Position numbers and translations under genes: made by a program. Under the pieces are notes generated by a model. The model was not told the origin of the DNA, did no database searches, and saw only the letters and a program-made list of their open reading frames with translations. DNA of 64,000 bases. Origin: CAYXDR01 sp046498185. GTDB taxonomy: Bacteria > Desulfobacterota > DSM-4660 > Desulfatiglandales > Desulfatiglandaceae. Every line of letters starts with the position of its first letter. The first letter of the stretch is position 1. Below are positions 1-8,223 of this stretch, one piece after another. Location: positions 4,533 through 68,532 of the forward strand of contig JAWOBE010000039.1 of NCBI GenBank assembly GCA_046498185.1, read 5' to 3'.

Positions 1-28
1 CCATGGGCTGCTTTTTGCCTGAGACTTT

Positions 29-171
29 TTAGGGGGTTTTAAAGTCGTAATCGTGACAATAGGCACAATAATCCTCGGATGCCGCGTGTTGATGGTGGCA
101 GAGATTACAATCAAGGTCGGTGCCGTAATGAGGCGAGGTATGATATTGCGCACCCCGGAAGCTCTACGCAA
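29..171 (-). pseudogene. Truncated multihaem cytochrome c (C-terminal remnant)
   Basis: Reading the minus strand, an open frame of about 47 codons ends at a TAA at 29-31 and carries two haem-binding CxxCH motifs (CNLCH and CAYCH) in a context (HYGTDLDCNLCHH...) typical of the C-terminal part of small tetrahaem cytochrome c3/flavocytochrome c-type domains. The frame is closed upstream by a TAG near 170 and has no convincing start codon, signal peptide or the other two haem sites, and the next gene ends only about 50 bases away. It therefore looks like the surviving tail of a broken periplasmic electron-carrier gene. A frame error hiding a longer gene is unlikely given the short space. Confidence 0.6.
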
Positions 172-222
172 AGAGAAACTTCGGTAAGCCCGGGGTGCTA
201 TGACATTGGAATGATAGTCGTT

Positions 223-1134
223 TTATAATAGACCTTTTTCCTTGAGCCAATCCTGCGCTACATTAGCTTCCGACCTGTGTTCCACATCAACGGCTTTGTT
301 CATGGTCTGCATTTCGCTGGTGCCCAGGTTTTCAGCCAAGGGTTGCAGGATATCCTTTATTTCTGGATACTTGTCCAGGATCTCTTGTCGGACGACCGGA
401 GCGGGATTGTACACCGGAAAGTACTGCTTGTCGTCTTCCAGGTTCACAAAGTTGAATGCGGCAATCCGGCCATCGGTGGCAAATCCCATGCCCACATTTA
501 TCTGTTCGTCTTTCAAGGCCTGGTAAGCCAAGCCGAGGGACATTTTTTTGATGTTGTCAAAGGGTACATTCAAGCCATAGACTTTGGATAGTTTTTTGAA
601 GCCATCCGGCCTGTTCCAGAACTCCGTTCCCACACCTACGATCAAATCATCAGGGTTTTTGGCCACATAAGCGGCAAGATCAGAAATGGAGGTAATCCCC
701 AGTTTTTCGGCCTGCGGTTTTTTCATCATCAACGTATAGGTGTTATTCAGCTTTACCGGAGGCAACCAGACCAAATCTTCTCCTGCATCTTTTTCCTTGA
801 CCCAGCTGTAAACTTTTTGCGGATCGCTCATGATTTCAGGATCGTCCTGCTTGTAAAACACCGTATATGCGGTGCCTGTGTATTCGTAATAGAAATCTAC
901 TTCTCCGGTGAGAACCGCTTTTCTGGCCATGTTGGTGGGTAAACCGGTTTTGAGTTCAACCTGGAACCCGTTTTTTTCCAGCAGAGCCTTGGCCAGTTCC
1001 GGCAATAGATACTGCTCCGTAAAATTCTTTCCTCCAACCGTTACTTTCTTATCCTGGGCCATGCCGGGCAGGGCCGGGAAAAGCAAACCGGCGAACACTA
1101 CCAGGGTTGTCAAGGTTTTTAGGAATGTTTTCAT
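223..1134 (-). CDS. opuCC: Glycine betaine/choline-type osmoprotectant ABC transporter, substrate-binding protein
   Basis: 303 residues. A Sec signal peptide covers about residues 1-26 (charged start, Leu/Val core, AMA-like end), so the product acts outside the inner membrane. The mature part starts with KKVTVGGKNFTEQYLL, the signature of the OpuAC/ProX-like family that binds quaternary ammonium osmolytes (GGKNFTEQ is nearly invariant), and continues with the family's WLPPVKLNNTYTL segment. It is the last gene of a four-gene leftward operon (ATPase, two permeases, binding protein). Exact ligand (betaine, choline or carnitine) cannot be read from sequence. The start has an AGGAGG Shine-Dalgarno directly upstream. 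It abuts a broken cytochrome gene. Confidence 0.88.
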   Translation of the reverse strand: MKTFLKTLTTLVVFAGLLFPALPGMAQDKKVTVGGKNFTEQYLLPELAKALLEKNGFQVELKTGLPTNMARKAVLTGEVDFYYEYTGTAYTVFYKQDDPEIMSDPQKVYSWVKEKDAGEDLVWLPPVKLNNTYTLMMKKPQAEKLGITSISDLAAYVAKNPDDLIVGVGTEFWNRPDGFKKLSKVYGLNVPFDNIKKMSLGLAYQALKDEQINVGMGFATDGRIAAFNFVNLEDDKQYFPVYNPAPVVRQEILDKYPEIKDILQPLAENLGTSEMQTMNKAVDVEHRSEANVAQDWLKEKGLL

Positions 1135-1194
1135 TACTAAACCTCCTTATGAATTAAAGATTAATATAAAAATAAACACTTGGGATTCGCGGGC

Positions 1195-1929
1195 TTACTC
1201 TTCCGATATACGCAGCCCTTTTGAAACCAGAAGGACCCTTAAAATTTCAATAAGAAAATCCGCCAATAATGCCAGCAAGGTGACCGGAAGGGCCCCCGCG
1301 ATCAACTTATCCGTCATCATCATGTTAATGCCGGTGAAAATCCAGTCTCCCATACCGCCGGCGCCAATAAGATAGGCCAGGGCCGTGGTGCCGATATTTA
1401 TAACCAGTGCCACCCTGAACCCGGTCAAAATGACCGTCATCGCCATGGGGATTTCCACCTGCCATAAAATGCCCATGGTGGTCATGCCCATGCCTTTAGC
1501 TGCATCAATTATAGAAGTAGGCACGGCATTTATTCCTGCCAGGGTGTTTCTGGCAATGGGCAGGAGGGAGTAAATGGTCAGGGCAAATATGGCGCTCTTG
1601 GCCCCGATTCCCAAAAATGTCATCACCAGGGCCAGCACAGCCAGAGAAGGGATGGTCTGTCCCAGGCTGACGATGTACATGACGATTCCTGTATAGGCCC
1701 TGAATTTCGGTCTGGTCAAAACTATGCCCACGGTCAAACCGATAACCGTGGCTATAATCATGCTCACCCCAACCAAATAAAGGTGTTGCCATAGCAGTCT
1801 GATTAATTCAGGGTAGGCGTACGGGTCGCTGAAAATAGAGACTGTACCGGTCCTCTGCAAAGCGACTCCTGCCGCAATCAGCAGTAAGGCCAGGATAACG
1901 CCGTATATTTGTCTGAGTATTTTGTTCAT
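1195..1929 (-). CDS. Osmoprotectant ABC transporter permease (second)
   Basis: 244 residues with about six hydrophobic membrane segments, the first at residues 8-25. Contains the permease-ATPase coupling loop characteristic of BPD-type permeases (region around GMGMTTMGILWQVEIPMAM, where an EAA-like motif sits) and the GAGGMGDWIFTGI segment common to OpuCB/OpuCD/YehW-type permeases. Its start codon overlaps the stop of the upstream permease by four bases, so the two are translationally coupled. With the neighbouring permease it would form a heterodimeric inner-membrane channel served by the CBS-ATPase at 2596-3735. OpuCD-like by position, but the two permeases cannot be told apart with certainty. 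Confidence 0.85.
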   Translation of the reverse strand: MNKILRQIYGVILALLLIAAGVALQRTGTVSIFSDPYAYPELIRLLWQHLYLVGVSMIIATVIGLTVGIVLTRPKFRAYTGIVMYIVSLGQTIPSLAVLALVMTFLGIGAKSAIFALTIYSLLPIARNTLAGINAVPTSIIDAAKGMGMTTMGILWQVEIPMAMTVILTGFRVALVINIGTTALAYLIGAGGMGDWIFTGINMMMTDKLIAGALPVTLLALLADFLIEILRVLLVSKGLRISEE

Positions 1930-2594
1930 TGGGACAACCTCTTCTGTATAAGTATCCCTGTAGGAGTCAATATCTTCTCCACCAGGGCCATCCCTGCATC
2001 AACCAAGATGGCAAAAATGGAGACCAAAAGGGCTCCGGCCAAGATCATTTCCGGATAGACCCGGTCAATACCATTTTGTATGTAAACCCCAAGCCCCCCT
2101 GCACCTACATAGGCTGCAATCGCAGCGATACCGATGTTCATGACCGCAGCCGTTCGCAGTCCGGCCACGATAACCGGGACAGCAATCGGTATCTCTACTT
2201 CCTTCAGGAGCTCCCATCTGTTCATCCCCATGCCTTTGCCTGCATTTCTTATTGAAGGGGACACGTTTTTAATGGCCACGTATGTGTTCCTGATGATGGG
2301 CAACTGACTGTAGAGGATCAGGGCGATGATCGCCGGGACCTTTCCAAGACCTTGGCCGATTATTGCCAATACCGGCATCATTAAACCAAATAAAGCAATA
2401 GAAGGTACCGTCATCATTACATTGGCAGTATTTATGACTTTTTTAGCTAGTACCTCATTTTTAGTAATAATGATGCCTAATGGTACGCCAATTAAAGTAG
2501 CAATAAGTAGCGATATGCTAACCATGTAGATATGTTCCCAAGTCAAAAATAGGATTTCATTAATATTTTTCATAATGAAATTGACTGTTTCCAT
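1926..2594 (-). CDS. Osmoprotectant ABC transporter permease (first)
   Basis: About 222 residues, six predicted membrane helices, with the GMGMNRWELLKEVEIPIAVPVI coupling loop region and GAGGLGVYIQNGI stretch of the betaine/choline permease family. I chose the second Met as start: it lies two bases after the ATPase stop codon and has a GGAAGG ribosome-binding site seven bases upstream, whereas the longer frame starts inside the ATPase gene. The 5' quarter (2400-2594) is conspicuously AT-rich relative to the rest of the operon. Partner of the permease at 1195-1929. Confidence 0.85.
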   Translation of the reverse strand: METVNFIMKNINEILFLTWEHIYMVSISLLIATLIGVPLGIIITKNEVLAKKVINTANVMMTVPSIALFGLMMPVLAIIGQGLGKVPAIIALILYSQLPIIRNTYVAIKNVSPSIRNAGKGMGMNRWELLKEVEIPIAVPVIVAGLRTAAVMNIGIAAIAAYVGAGGLGVYIQNGIDRVYPEMILAGALLVSIFAILVDAGMALVEKILTPTGILIQKRLSQ

Positions 2595-2595
2595 T

Positions 2596-3735
2596 TCAAT
2601 TTCCTTCCTGCTTTTCAACTTCGCTGCTATAGCTTTGCTTTATTTTTTCCTGGATATCATTATAAGTTACCGTACCCAAAAAATTATGACTTTCGTCCAC
2701 CACGCATAAAGTCAAAAAATCATACATGAGCATGAATGACAGCGCATCTCTCGTGGGAGTTCTTTCCCTCAAATGAACGGGAAATTTTTCGACCAGCTCC
2801 TTAACAGGACCTTCTTCATATTTAATCAACTTTTTGGTGACGTAACCGATGGGTTTCCCCTGGTCCAGGACAATACAAAAACGGCCCTGCCTCTCTTCCA
2901 TGAAATTCAAAACCGACTGTGCAGAATCGGAGGCTTGAACGATGTTTTTAGGTTCAGGATTAAACACATCCCGTACCTTGATAATTCCCAGAACCTTTAA
3001 GGCCCTGTCAGCGCCTACAAAATCCGACACGTATTTGTTCTTGGGGTGAGTGAGCAGCATTTCCGGTCGCTCGTACTGTACAAGGCGGCCTTCTTCAAAA
3101 AGTGCAATTTTATCTCCCATTTTAATGGCTTCATGTATGTCGTGGGACACAAAGGCAATGGTCTTCTTGAGTTTTTCCTGAAGTTTTAGAAACTCGTCCT
3201 GGATTTGCTCTCGATTGATCGGGTCAATGGCCCCAAAGGGCTCGTCCATGAGCAGTATCTCCGGGTCGGCAGCCAATCCTCTGGCCACCCCAACCCGCTG
3301 TTGCTGTCCACCGGAAAGCTCCGCAGGATAGCGGTTTTTATAAATCTCCGGGTCCAGCCGCACTAGGGTTAACAATTCTTCAGTTCTGTCCTGTATCTTG
3401 GCCTTGGGCCAGCCGAGAAGTTTGGGGACAACGGCAATGTTTTCAGCTATAGTCTTATTCGGGAAAAGCCCGATATCCTGGATGACATATCCCATTTGTC
3501 TTCTTAATTGAACTGCATCCATTTCCGTAATATTTCGGCCGTTTACTTCAATTGTTCCCCTGGTAATGGATTCCAGCCTGTTGGTTAACCTCAAAGTAGT
3601 GGTTTTCCCACATCCGGAAGGGCCAAGAAAAATAACGACTTCGCCCTCTTCAATAGTGAATGTTACGTCTTCGAGGGCAGTTACTGCGTTTTGACCTTCA
3701 CCGAATATCTTGGTCAGGTGATCATAAGTTATCAT
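2596..3735 (-). CDS. opuCA: Osmoprotectant ABC transporter ATP-binding protein with CBS domains
   Basis: 379 residues. The N-terminal 240 residues are an ABC ATPase: Walker A GPSGCGKTT (about residues 39-47), signature LSGGQQQRVGVAR (about 142-154), Walker B ILLMDEPFGAIDP and the H-loop histidine in FVSHDIHEA. The C-terminal 120 residues form two CBS repeats, as in OpuCA/GbuA, where they sense ionic strength or bind cyclic di-nucleotides. First gene of the leftward osmolyte-uptake operon. It energises uptake at the cytoplasmic face of the two permeases. The start is preceded by AAGGAGG. Upstream DNA is very AT-rich and must hold the promoter, but I could not pick a confident -35/-10 pair. Confidence 0.92.
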   Translation of the reverse strand: MITYDHLTKIFGEGQNAVTALEDVTFTIEEGEVVIFLGPSGCGKTTTLRLTNRLESITRGTIEVNGRNITEMDAVQLRRQMGYVIQDIGLFPNKTIAENIAVVPKLLGWPKAKIQDRTEELLTLVRLDPEIYKNRYPAELSGGQQQRVGVARGLAADPEILLMDEPFGAIDPINREQIQDEFLKLQEKLKKTIAFVSHDIHEAIKMGDKIALFEEGRLVQYERPEMLLTHPKNKYVSDFVGADRALKVLGIIKVRDVFNPEPKNIVQASDSAQSVLNFMEERQGRFCIVLDQGKPIGYVTKKLIKYEEGPVKELVEKFPVHLRERTPTRDALSFMLMYDFLTLCVVDESHNFLGTVTYNDIQEKIKQSYSSEVEKQEGN

Positions 3736-4208
3736 TGAGGTTTTACCTCCTTAAAATAATTAAGGATTATCTGGTTTTGTTAAAATATTTAAAATATACC
3801 TTTATAAAAAGATTAATGATATATATAATTAAAAATATGTTATTAAGCAGCTCGAAAAATTTAAACAGGATTTTCGCTAAAGGATTAACAATTTAATCGA
3901 AGAAAGTTTGAATCCTTTGTGGTACACCACTCGGGTTATGCAGCAGGTGAAGTGTAAATGATAAAAAAGACCCTTTTTGTTAAAATTGGAGTATAGCGAA
4001 TCTCCCATTTTGTGTCAAAGACAAAGTCTATGCATTCTGATAGCACGTGAAGTGTCCGTTTTGCGGAAGTTGGGGTAGAAGTAGGAGACACAATGAAGAG
4101 GTTGATTATGAGGTTGTATCCAGGCTATGCGGTGGAGCGTGCAATGAAGGTATGTTATGCATTATTCGCAGCATGATATCCTGGACCGATTCCGCCCGGA
4201 TGCCCATG
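3736..4208. other. AT-rich intergenic region upstream of the osmolyte operon
   Basis: Divides the leftward osmoprotectant operon from a leftward hypothetical gene. About 3770-3890 is very AT-rich and presumably carries the operon promoter on the minus strand. On the plus strand a GTG at 4047 opens a short frame starting VKCPFCGSWGRSRRH, with a CPxC and a later CGGAC cluster, which resembles the zinc-ribbon head of some transposases or small regulators; it degrades into non-coding-looking sequence and runs into the antisense of the next gene, so I treat it at most as a remnant. No RNA gene seen. Confidence 0.35.
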
Positions 4209-4766
4209 CTATTTGGCCATGAAGTGAGCTATTCCTTTTCTTGTAATTCTATGGGTACCATCCGGGCCTTTTATTATATCCCGCCCATAATAAGGCCATG
4301 GCAGTACCGGCATTGCTTGCTCGTTGTAAAAGCGTTTCCATAGATAAGAAAAATCATGTCCTGGATTTTTCCCCATGTACTTTTCGATAGCTTCTCGGAA
4401 GCTTAGCCCTTCTTCAAGATATTGATAAATTTTAAACCGAAACATGCCCCATTTTGTCTCCAGGATCTGCTGCTCCTCGATTGAATTTCTCGAACCCTGT
4501 GACACAAAGGCTGCTTCAAGTTGTTCCGCCCTTTTGAAATCCTGAAACCATCCCTGAATAATCCCGGATATCCAATCTTCCTCGATATGGCTCGGTTCGA
4601 TTTTCAAAAGCAAAAGGACGATATCGGATATTTCCTGATCCGCTTTCCGCGTATCCCAAACCTCTGAGTCGGCATCTGATATTATCCGCTGCAGCTCCCC
4701 AACTCTCGCCTTGAAAGGTTCCAGAAAATCACGCCGATTCGACACGGCCTTTTCCAGAAAGCTCAT
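4209..4766 (-). CDS. Hypothetical protein
   Basis: 185 residues, soluble, acidic and helix-rich in the first two thirds, with an aromatic C-terminal part (FSYLWKRFYNEQ, LPWPYYGRDIIKGPDG). No signal peptide, membrane segment, cysteine cluster or catalytic motif I recognise. It stands alone: the osmolyte operon lies downstream on the same strand after about 470 bases and the next gene upstream is divergent. Codon use looks ordinary for the window and the frame is long and uninterrupted, so it is probably a real gene; its function is unknown to me. Confidence 0.6.
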   Translation of the reverse strand: MSFLEKAVSNRRDFLEPFKARVGELQRIISDADSEVWDTRKADQEISDIVLLLLKIEPSHIEEDWISGIIQGWFQDFKRAEQLEAAFVSQGSRNSIEEQQILETKWGMFRFKIYQYLEEGLSFREAIEKYMGKNPGHDFSYLWKRFYNEQAMPVLPWPYYGRDIIKGPDGTHRITRKGIAHFMAK

Positions 4767-5176
4767 AGCATCCCTCGGACTGTTTTTATCGGGTCAAGAC
4801 TTGAACCAGAGCTGCGCACTTCGCACCCTTTCTGCCACTACCTAACTGCTTTTATTCTGTCAACAAAAAAAGCTGGAATTGCAAGGCTTTTTTGTTGACT
4901 CATATTATAAGAAAGGTTTGAGTATTGATGGCGATATCCACCATCCTTTCTCAATTTAGGGGGTGGATTCGGGATGTTATAAGGTCCTTGATTTTCCGTT
5001 GTTTTGTGACTATAGTTCGCTGCCAATCCAGCCGTTTAAGGTAACCGCTTCTCTCGTATCATGGGGGTGGCCAAGTCCGATGGCATCGCGATGCTTGCAT
5101 TAATCTACCGGGGGAAAAGCGAAATTTTCAATTAATAGGAATTTTCAGCCCGGTTTATAAACCCAAGGGGAGGAGG
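4767..5176. other. Intergenic region with a strong inverted repeat
   Basis: About 410 bases between divergent genes. It contains the 14-bp inverted repeat at 4859-4899 (listed separately) and no convincing gene or tRNA. A short minus-strand frame at 4838-5026 lacks a plausible start site and protein-like composition. Confidence 0.4.
4859..4899. repeat. Inverted repeat, terminator-like
   Basis: GTCAACAAAAAAAGC at 4859-4873 faces GCTTTTTTGTTGAC at 4886-4899 across a 12-base spacer; the arms differ only by one base in the A/T run. The poly-A/T part of the arms makes this unlike a classical GC-rich terminator. It lies between divergent genes, so it does not obviously end a transcript; it could be a regulator-binding palindrome or a fossil of a mobile-element end. 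Confidence 0.5.
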
Positions 5177-5584
5177 ATGCTTCCGGGTTTCGATAAAATA
5201 GTCGAGGACAGGATTCGTGAGGCCGCTTCGCGGGGTGATTTCGATGATCTCCCGGGCAGGGGCGAACCCTTGGTGATTGAAGATGACAGCCATATACCCG
5301 AAGAACTCAGGCTGGCATACAAAATTCTTAAAAATGCGGGATGCGTACCGGCCGAGATCGAATTAAAAAAGGAAATCGCCCAGACCGAGGATCTGCTGGC
5401 CGGCATCGAGGATGCCGCCGAACGATACCGGGCAATTAAAAGGTTGAACTTCCTCATTATGAAACTCAATACAATGCGCAAATTGAATATCGCCACAGAG
5501 TTCCCGCAGCGATACCAGTCGAAGGCCGCGGAAAGAATTCGGCTCACTGGAGGTTCAGAATCTCATCTGAAAAGGCGGAGATAA
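5177..5584 (+). CDS. DUF1992 (DnaJ-homologue subfamily C member 28-like) protein
   Basis: 135 residues matching the DUF1992 family: the opening GFDKIVEDRIREAASRGDFD followed by LPGRGEPL and the later ILKNAGCVPAEIELKKEI are family hallmarks. Small soluble cytoplasmic protein; related to the conserved domain of DNAJC28, biochemical role unknown. Start ATG at 5177 lies immediately after a GGGGAGGAGG purine run, which is rather close for a ribosome-binding site. The gene abuts ddl with no gap (stop TAA, then ATG), so the two are very likely co-transcribed. Confidence 0.85.
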   Translation: MLPGFDKIVEDRIREAASRGDFDDLPGRGEPLVIEDDSHIPEELRLAYKILKNAGCVPAEIELKKEIAQTEDLLAGIEDAAERYRAIKRLNFLIMKLNTMRKLNIATEFPQRYQSKAAERIRLTGGSESHLKRRR

Positions 5585-6547
5585 ATGACTGAAAAAATCA
5601 TTGTGGCATTGCTGTCCGGCGGAGAGTCGCCGGAACGGGAGGTGTCCTTCAAAAGCGGAGACCAGGTTTATGCGGCGCTCGACAAGAGCAAATACGAGGT
5701 CATCCGCTACGACCCTAAAACCGACCTGCAGCGCCTTGTCAAAGATGCCGGGGAAATAGATGTCGCTTTGATCATGCTTCACGGTCCTTACGGTGAAGAT
5801 GGCACGATTCAGGGTTTGATGGATCTTCTCCATATACCCTATCAAGGTTCCGGAGTGCTGGGAAGTGCGGTGGCAATGAACAAAATAATTTCAAAACGGC
5901 TATATTCCGAGGCCGGCATTCCCACCCCCGGTTTTATCGCACTGGAAAAAGGAACTTCAATTGATGCTGAAGCCGTTTTCAGACGTTTGGGCTCGCCGGT
6001 CGTCATCAAACCGGCATGTTGCGGATCCAGTGTCGGGATGTCTATCGTGGAGACCTCCCCTATGCTCCACCACGGTATCGAGGAAGCGTGGTCGCATGAC
6101 GACGCTGTGATGATAGAGGAATATGTCGAGGGTATTGAACTCACCGTCGGTGTTCTCGGAAACGATGCTCTTGAGCCGTTTCCTGTCATCGAAATCATTC
6201 CGGACAAAGACCATGTTTTTTTTGATTATGAAGCAAAATACACTTCCGGTGTCACTCAGGAAATCTGCCCTGCACGCATAGGGCCGATCCTGACGGAGAA
6301 GGCTCAGGAACTCGGCCTTGCCTCGCACCGGGCGCTTGCCTGTAAAGGGTACAGCCGGACGGATATGATTCTTCGAGAAGATAAAAATGAGATTTTCGTT
6401 CTGGAAACCAACACGATCCCCGGCATGACGGAGACGAGCCTTCTCCCGCTTGCTGCGAAGACCGCCGGGGTTTCTTTTTCGAAGCTTCTGGACAGGCTCA
6501 TAGAACTGGCCCTCGAAGAAAAACCAGGGCAGATTTTTACTGTTTGA
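5585..6547 (+). CDS. ddl: D-alanine--D-alanine ligase
   Basis: 320 residues, usual length for Ddl. ATP-grasp enzyme that joins two D-alanines for the peptidoglycan stem peptide in the cytoplasm. Seen: N-terminal LLSGGESPEREVSFKSG, LHGPYGEDGTIQG, the ATP-binding SPVVIKPACCGSSVGM strand-loop, EEYVEGIELTVGVL, and the C-terminal metal-binding ETNTIPGMTETSLLP. Immediately follows the DUF1992 gene and is closed by a hairpin terminator at 6555-6585. All key residues appear intact. Confidence 0.96.
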   Translation: MTEKIIVALLSGGESPEREVSFKSGDQVYAALDKSKYEVIRYDPKTDLQRLVKDAGEIDVALIMLHGPYGEDGTIQGLMDLLHIPYQGSGVLGSAVAMNKIISKRLYSEAGIPTPGFIALEKGTSIDAEAVFRRLGSPVVIKPACCGSSVGMSIVETSPMLHHGIEEAWSHDDAVMIEEYVEGIELTVGVLGNDALEPFPVIEIIPDKDHVFFDYEAKYTSGVTQEICPARIGPILTEKAQELGLASHRALACKGYSRTDMILREDKNEIFVLETNTIPGMTETSLLPLAAKTAGVSFSKLLDRLIELALEEKPGQIFTV

Positions 6548-6554
6548 CTTCGCT

Positions 6555-6585
6555 CTGGCGATCATCTATCATTCGCCAGTTTTTA
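6555..6585 (+). terminator. Rho-independent terminator after ddl
   Basis: CTGGCGA (6555-6561) pairs with TCGCCAG (6573-6579) around an 11-base loop and is followed by TTTTTATT, eight bases after the ddl stop. Confidence 0.8.
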
Positions 6586-6722
6586 TTCCATCGAAGCGCT
6601 TTTGATATCCTTATCCCCAGACAAATCACAGTAGGCTAGCGATAGGGGCATCTGCCGGAGCCGGGGTTATGCCCGACATTAATGTGTTTCGAAGATATCT
6701 TTTTTTTAAAGGAGAGCGGAAT

Positions 6723-7979
6723 ATGATCAAAATCTTCCTGGCATCTTGTTCTCTGGCGTTGTTTCTGCTTGCGGCATCGCCGGTTTTTGGCGGTGGCATA
6801 GACAATAAGCCGAACTTCAGCGCGGAGTGGATCCGGACTCTGAACCGAAATGCAGCGACGGATTCAGCCGATATTGTGGTCTACAACCCGGCCGGAACGA
6901 CGCGAATCGGTGAGGGTTTCTTTCTGAACCTTTCCGGGCAGTATGCCGCGAAGGACTACACCAATACCACCGGCGGCATCTCCTATGAAAGCGACACCCC
7001 CGATATGGTTCCGGGGTTGTTCGCATTGTATCGCAAGGAGGACTGGAGCCTGTTCAGCGCCTTCACGATCCCGGTGGGCGGCGGAAAAGTGGAGTTCGAG
7101 CGAGGCAGCGCCACTTCGCTGGGGCTTGCCCGCGGCTTTCTGGCGGGCGTCAACGCCGTCGTTCCGCCGCCGGCGGCCTATGCTTCCGTGGGATCCCATT
7201 ACATGGAAGGCGAGTCGTATTACTACGGGTTAACCGCCGGGGGTTCCTACAGGCTCAACGACATGGTATCCGTTTCTCTGGGGGCAAGATACGCCAAAGC
7301 CAACATTGAACGGAAAGGTCAAGCGACGATCACCGGCAGCCCTGTTCTCGCCGACCGCACGGCTTTTCTCGACTACAAGGAGACCGATTCCGGGCTGTGC
7401 GGGATCGTGGGCGTCAACATCGCACCGTCCGAGGGCATCAATATAGGTCTTCGTTATGAAAGCAAGACCAGGCTCAACCTTGAAACGGAGGTGAAGCAGG
7501 ACGATCTGGGGCTCCTGGTGAACGGGGACAAACGCAGGCGGGATATCCCGGCGCTCCTGGGTGCAGGCCTTTCCTATCAGCTCACCCCCAGGCTGAGAGC
7601 CGAGACCAACCTGACATATTATTTCAACAAACAGGCGGGCTGGGACGATGTCCCCATTACCTCGCAGGACGAAACCCAGCGCGGAAACGGTTACGACATA
7701 GGTCTAGCCTTCGAATACGAATGCTCCCCGCGCTTCAAATGGAGCGCAGGCTACATGTACACCGACACCAAGATCGACCCGGACAACATGAGCATCGAAG
7801 CCCCCGAGTTGGACGCCCATACCGTCGGAGCCGGTGTGGCGTGGCGCGCCGACGAACGCTGGACCCTTAACGCGGGAGTGCTCAAGGCTTTCTACAAAGA
7901 TGAAACCACGTCCGCCGGGATAAAGCTCGAAAAGGACGTCTGGATTTTCGCGCTGGGGCTGCAGTACAAGTTCTTCTGA
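6723..7979 (+). CDS. OmpP1/FadL-family outer-membrane transporter
   Basis: 418 residues from the ATG at 6723, which has AAAGGAGAG just upstream and opens a signal peptide (MIKIFLASCSLALFLLAASPVFG); the longer frame from 6669 would bury it. The mature part shows the FadL pattern: an N-terminal segment with NPAGTTRIGEGF (the family's NPA motif), alternating hydrophobic beta-strands throughout, GLRYESKTRLNLE, and a C-terminal strand ending LGLQYKFF with terminal phenylalanine, typical for Bam-assembled barrels. Predicted passive uptake of long-chain fatty acids or other hydrophobic compounds across the outer membrane. Stands alone between the ddl terminator and the thiamine-transport promoter. 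Confidence 0.88.
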   Translation: MIKIFLASCSLALFLLAASPVFGGGIDNKPNFSAEWIRTLNRNAATDSADIVVYNPAGTTRIGEGFFLNLSGQYAAKDYTNTTGGISYESDTPDMVPGLFALYRKEDWSLFSAFTIPVGGGKVEFERGSATSLGLARGFLAGVNAVVPPPAAYASVGSHYMEGESYYYGLTAGGSYRLNDMVSVSLGARYAKANIERKGQATITGSPVLADRTAFLDYKETDSGLCGIVGVNIAPSEGINIGLRYESKTRLNLETEVKQDDLGLLVNGDKRRRDIPALLGAGLSYQLTPRLRAETNLTYYFNKQAGWDDVPITSQDETQRGNGYDIGLAFEYECSPRFKWSAGYMYTDTKIDPDNMSIEAPELDAHTVGAGVAWRADERWTLNAGVLKAFYKDETTSAGIKLEKDVWIFALGLQYKFF

Positions 7980-8025
7980 TTCCGTTTCGGGATGACGATT
8001 CATCAGCGAAGCCGCACGGCGGCTG

Positions 8026-8054
8026 TTGACAAACCATTTTCCGTGGGCTAACAA
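8026..8054 (+). promoter_or_regulatory. Sigma70-type promoter of the thiZXY operon
   Basis: TTGACA at 8026-8031, 17 bases, then TAACAA(T) at 8049-8054. Transcription would start about 8061, just before the TPP riboswitch. Confidence 0.75.
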
Positions 8055-8065
8055 TAGATTTTGAT

Positions 8066-8156
8066 CACTGGGGGAGTCGATGAGAATCGGCTGAGAGGAG
8101 GCTCGCAGCCTCGACCCCTGGAACCTGATCCGGATAATGCCGGCGCAGGGAAGATG
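8066..8156 (+). ncRNA. TPP riboswitch (THI element)
   Basis: Contains the conserved THI-box blocks in order: GGGGGAGTC..., GGCTGAGAGG (8089-8098), CGACCCCTGGAACCTGATC and CGGATAATGCCGGCGCAGGGAAG. These are the pyrimidine- and pyrophosphate-sensing arms of the TPP aptamer. It lies between a promoter and thiZ. The expression platform looks translational: CTCCGG at 8190-8195 can pair with CCGGAG at 8208-8213, which overlaps the GGAGGGG ribosome-binding site of thiZ, so TPP binding would hide the start. Confidence 0.95.
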
Positions 8157-8223
8157 ATGCCTTCCTTCAGCCCATCCTATCTTTCCCTTCTCCGGTGATT
8201 ATCGATCCCGGAGGGGCGGCTGG

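Noticed and set aside
4047..4343. Plus-strand frame beginning VKCPFCGSWGRSRRH with Cys pairs
   Set aside because: Its second half is antisense to a better gene at 4209-4766 and loses protein-like character; at most a remnant.
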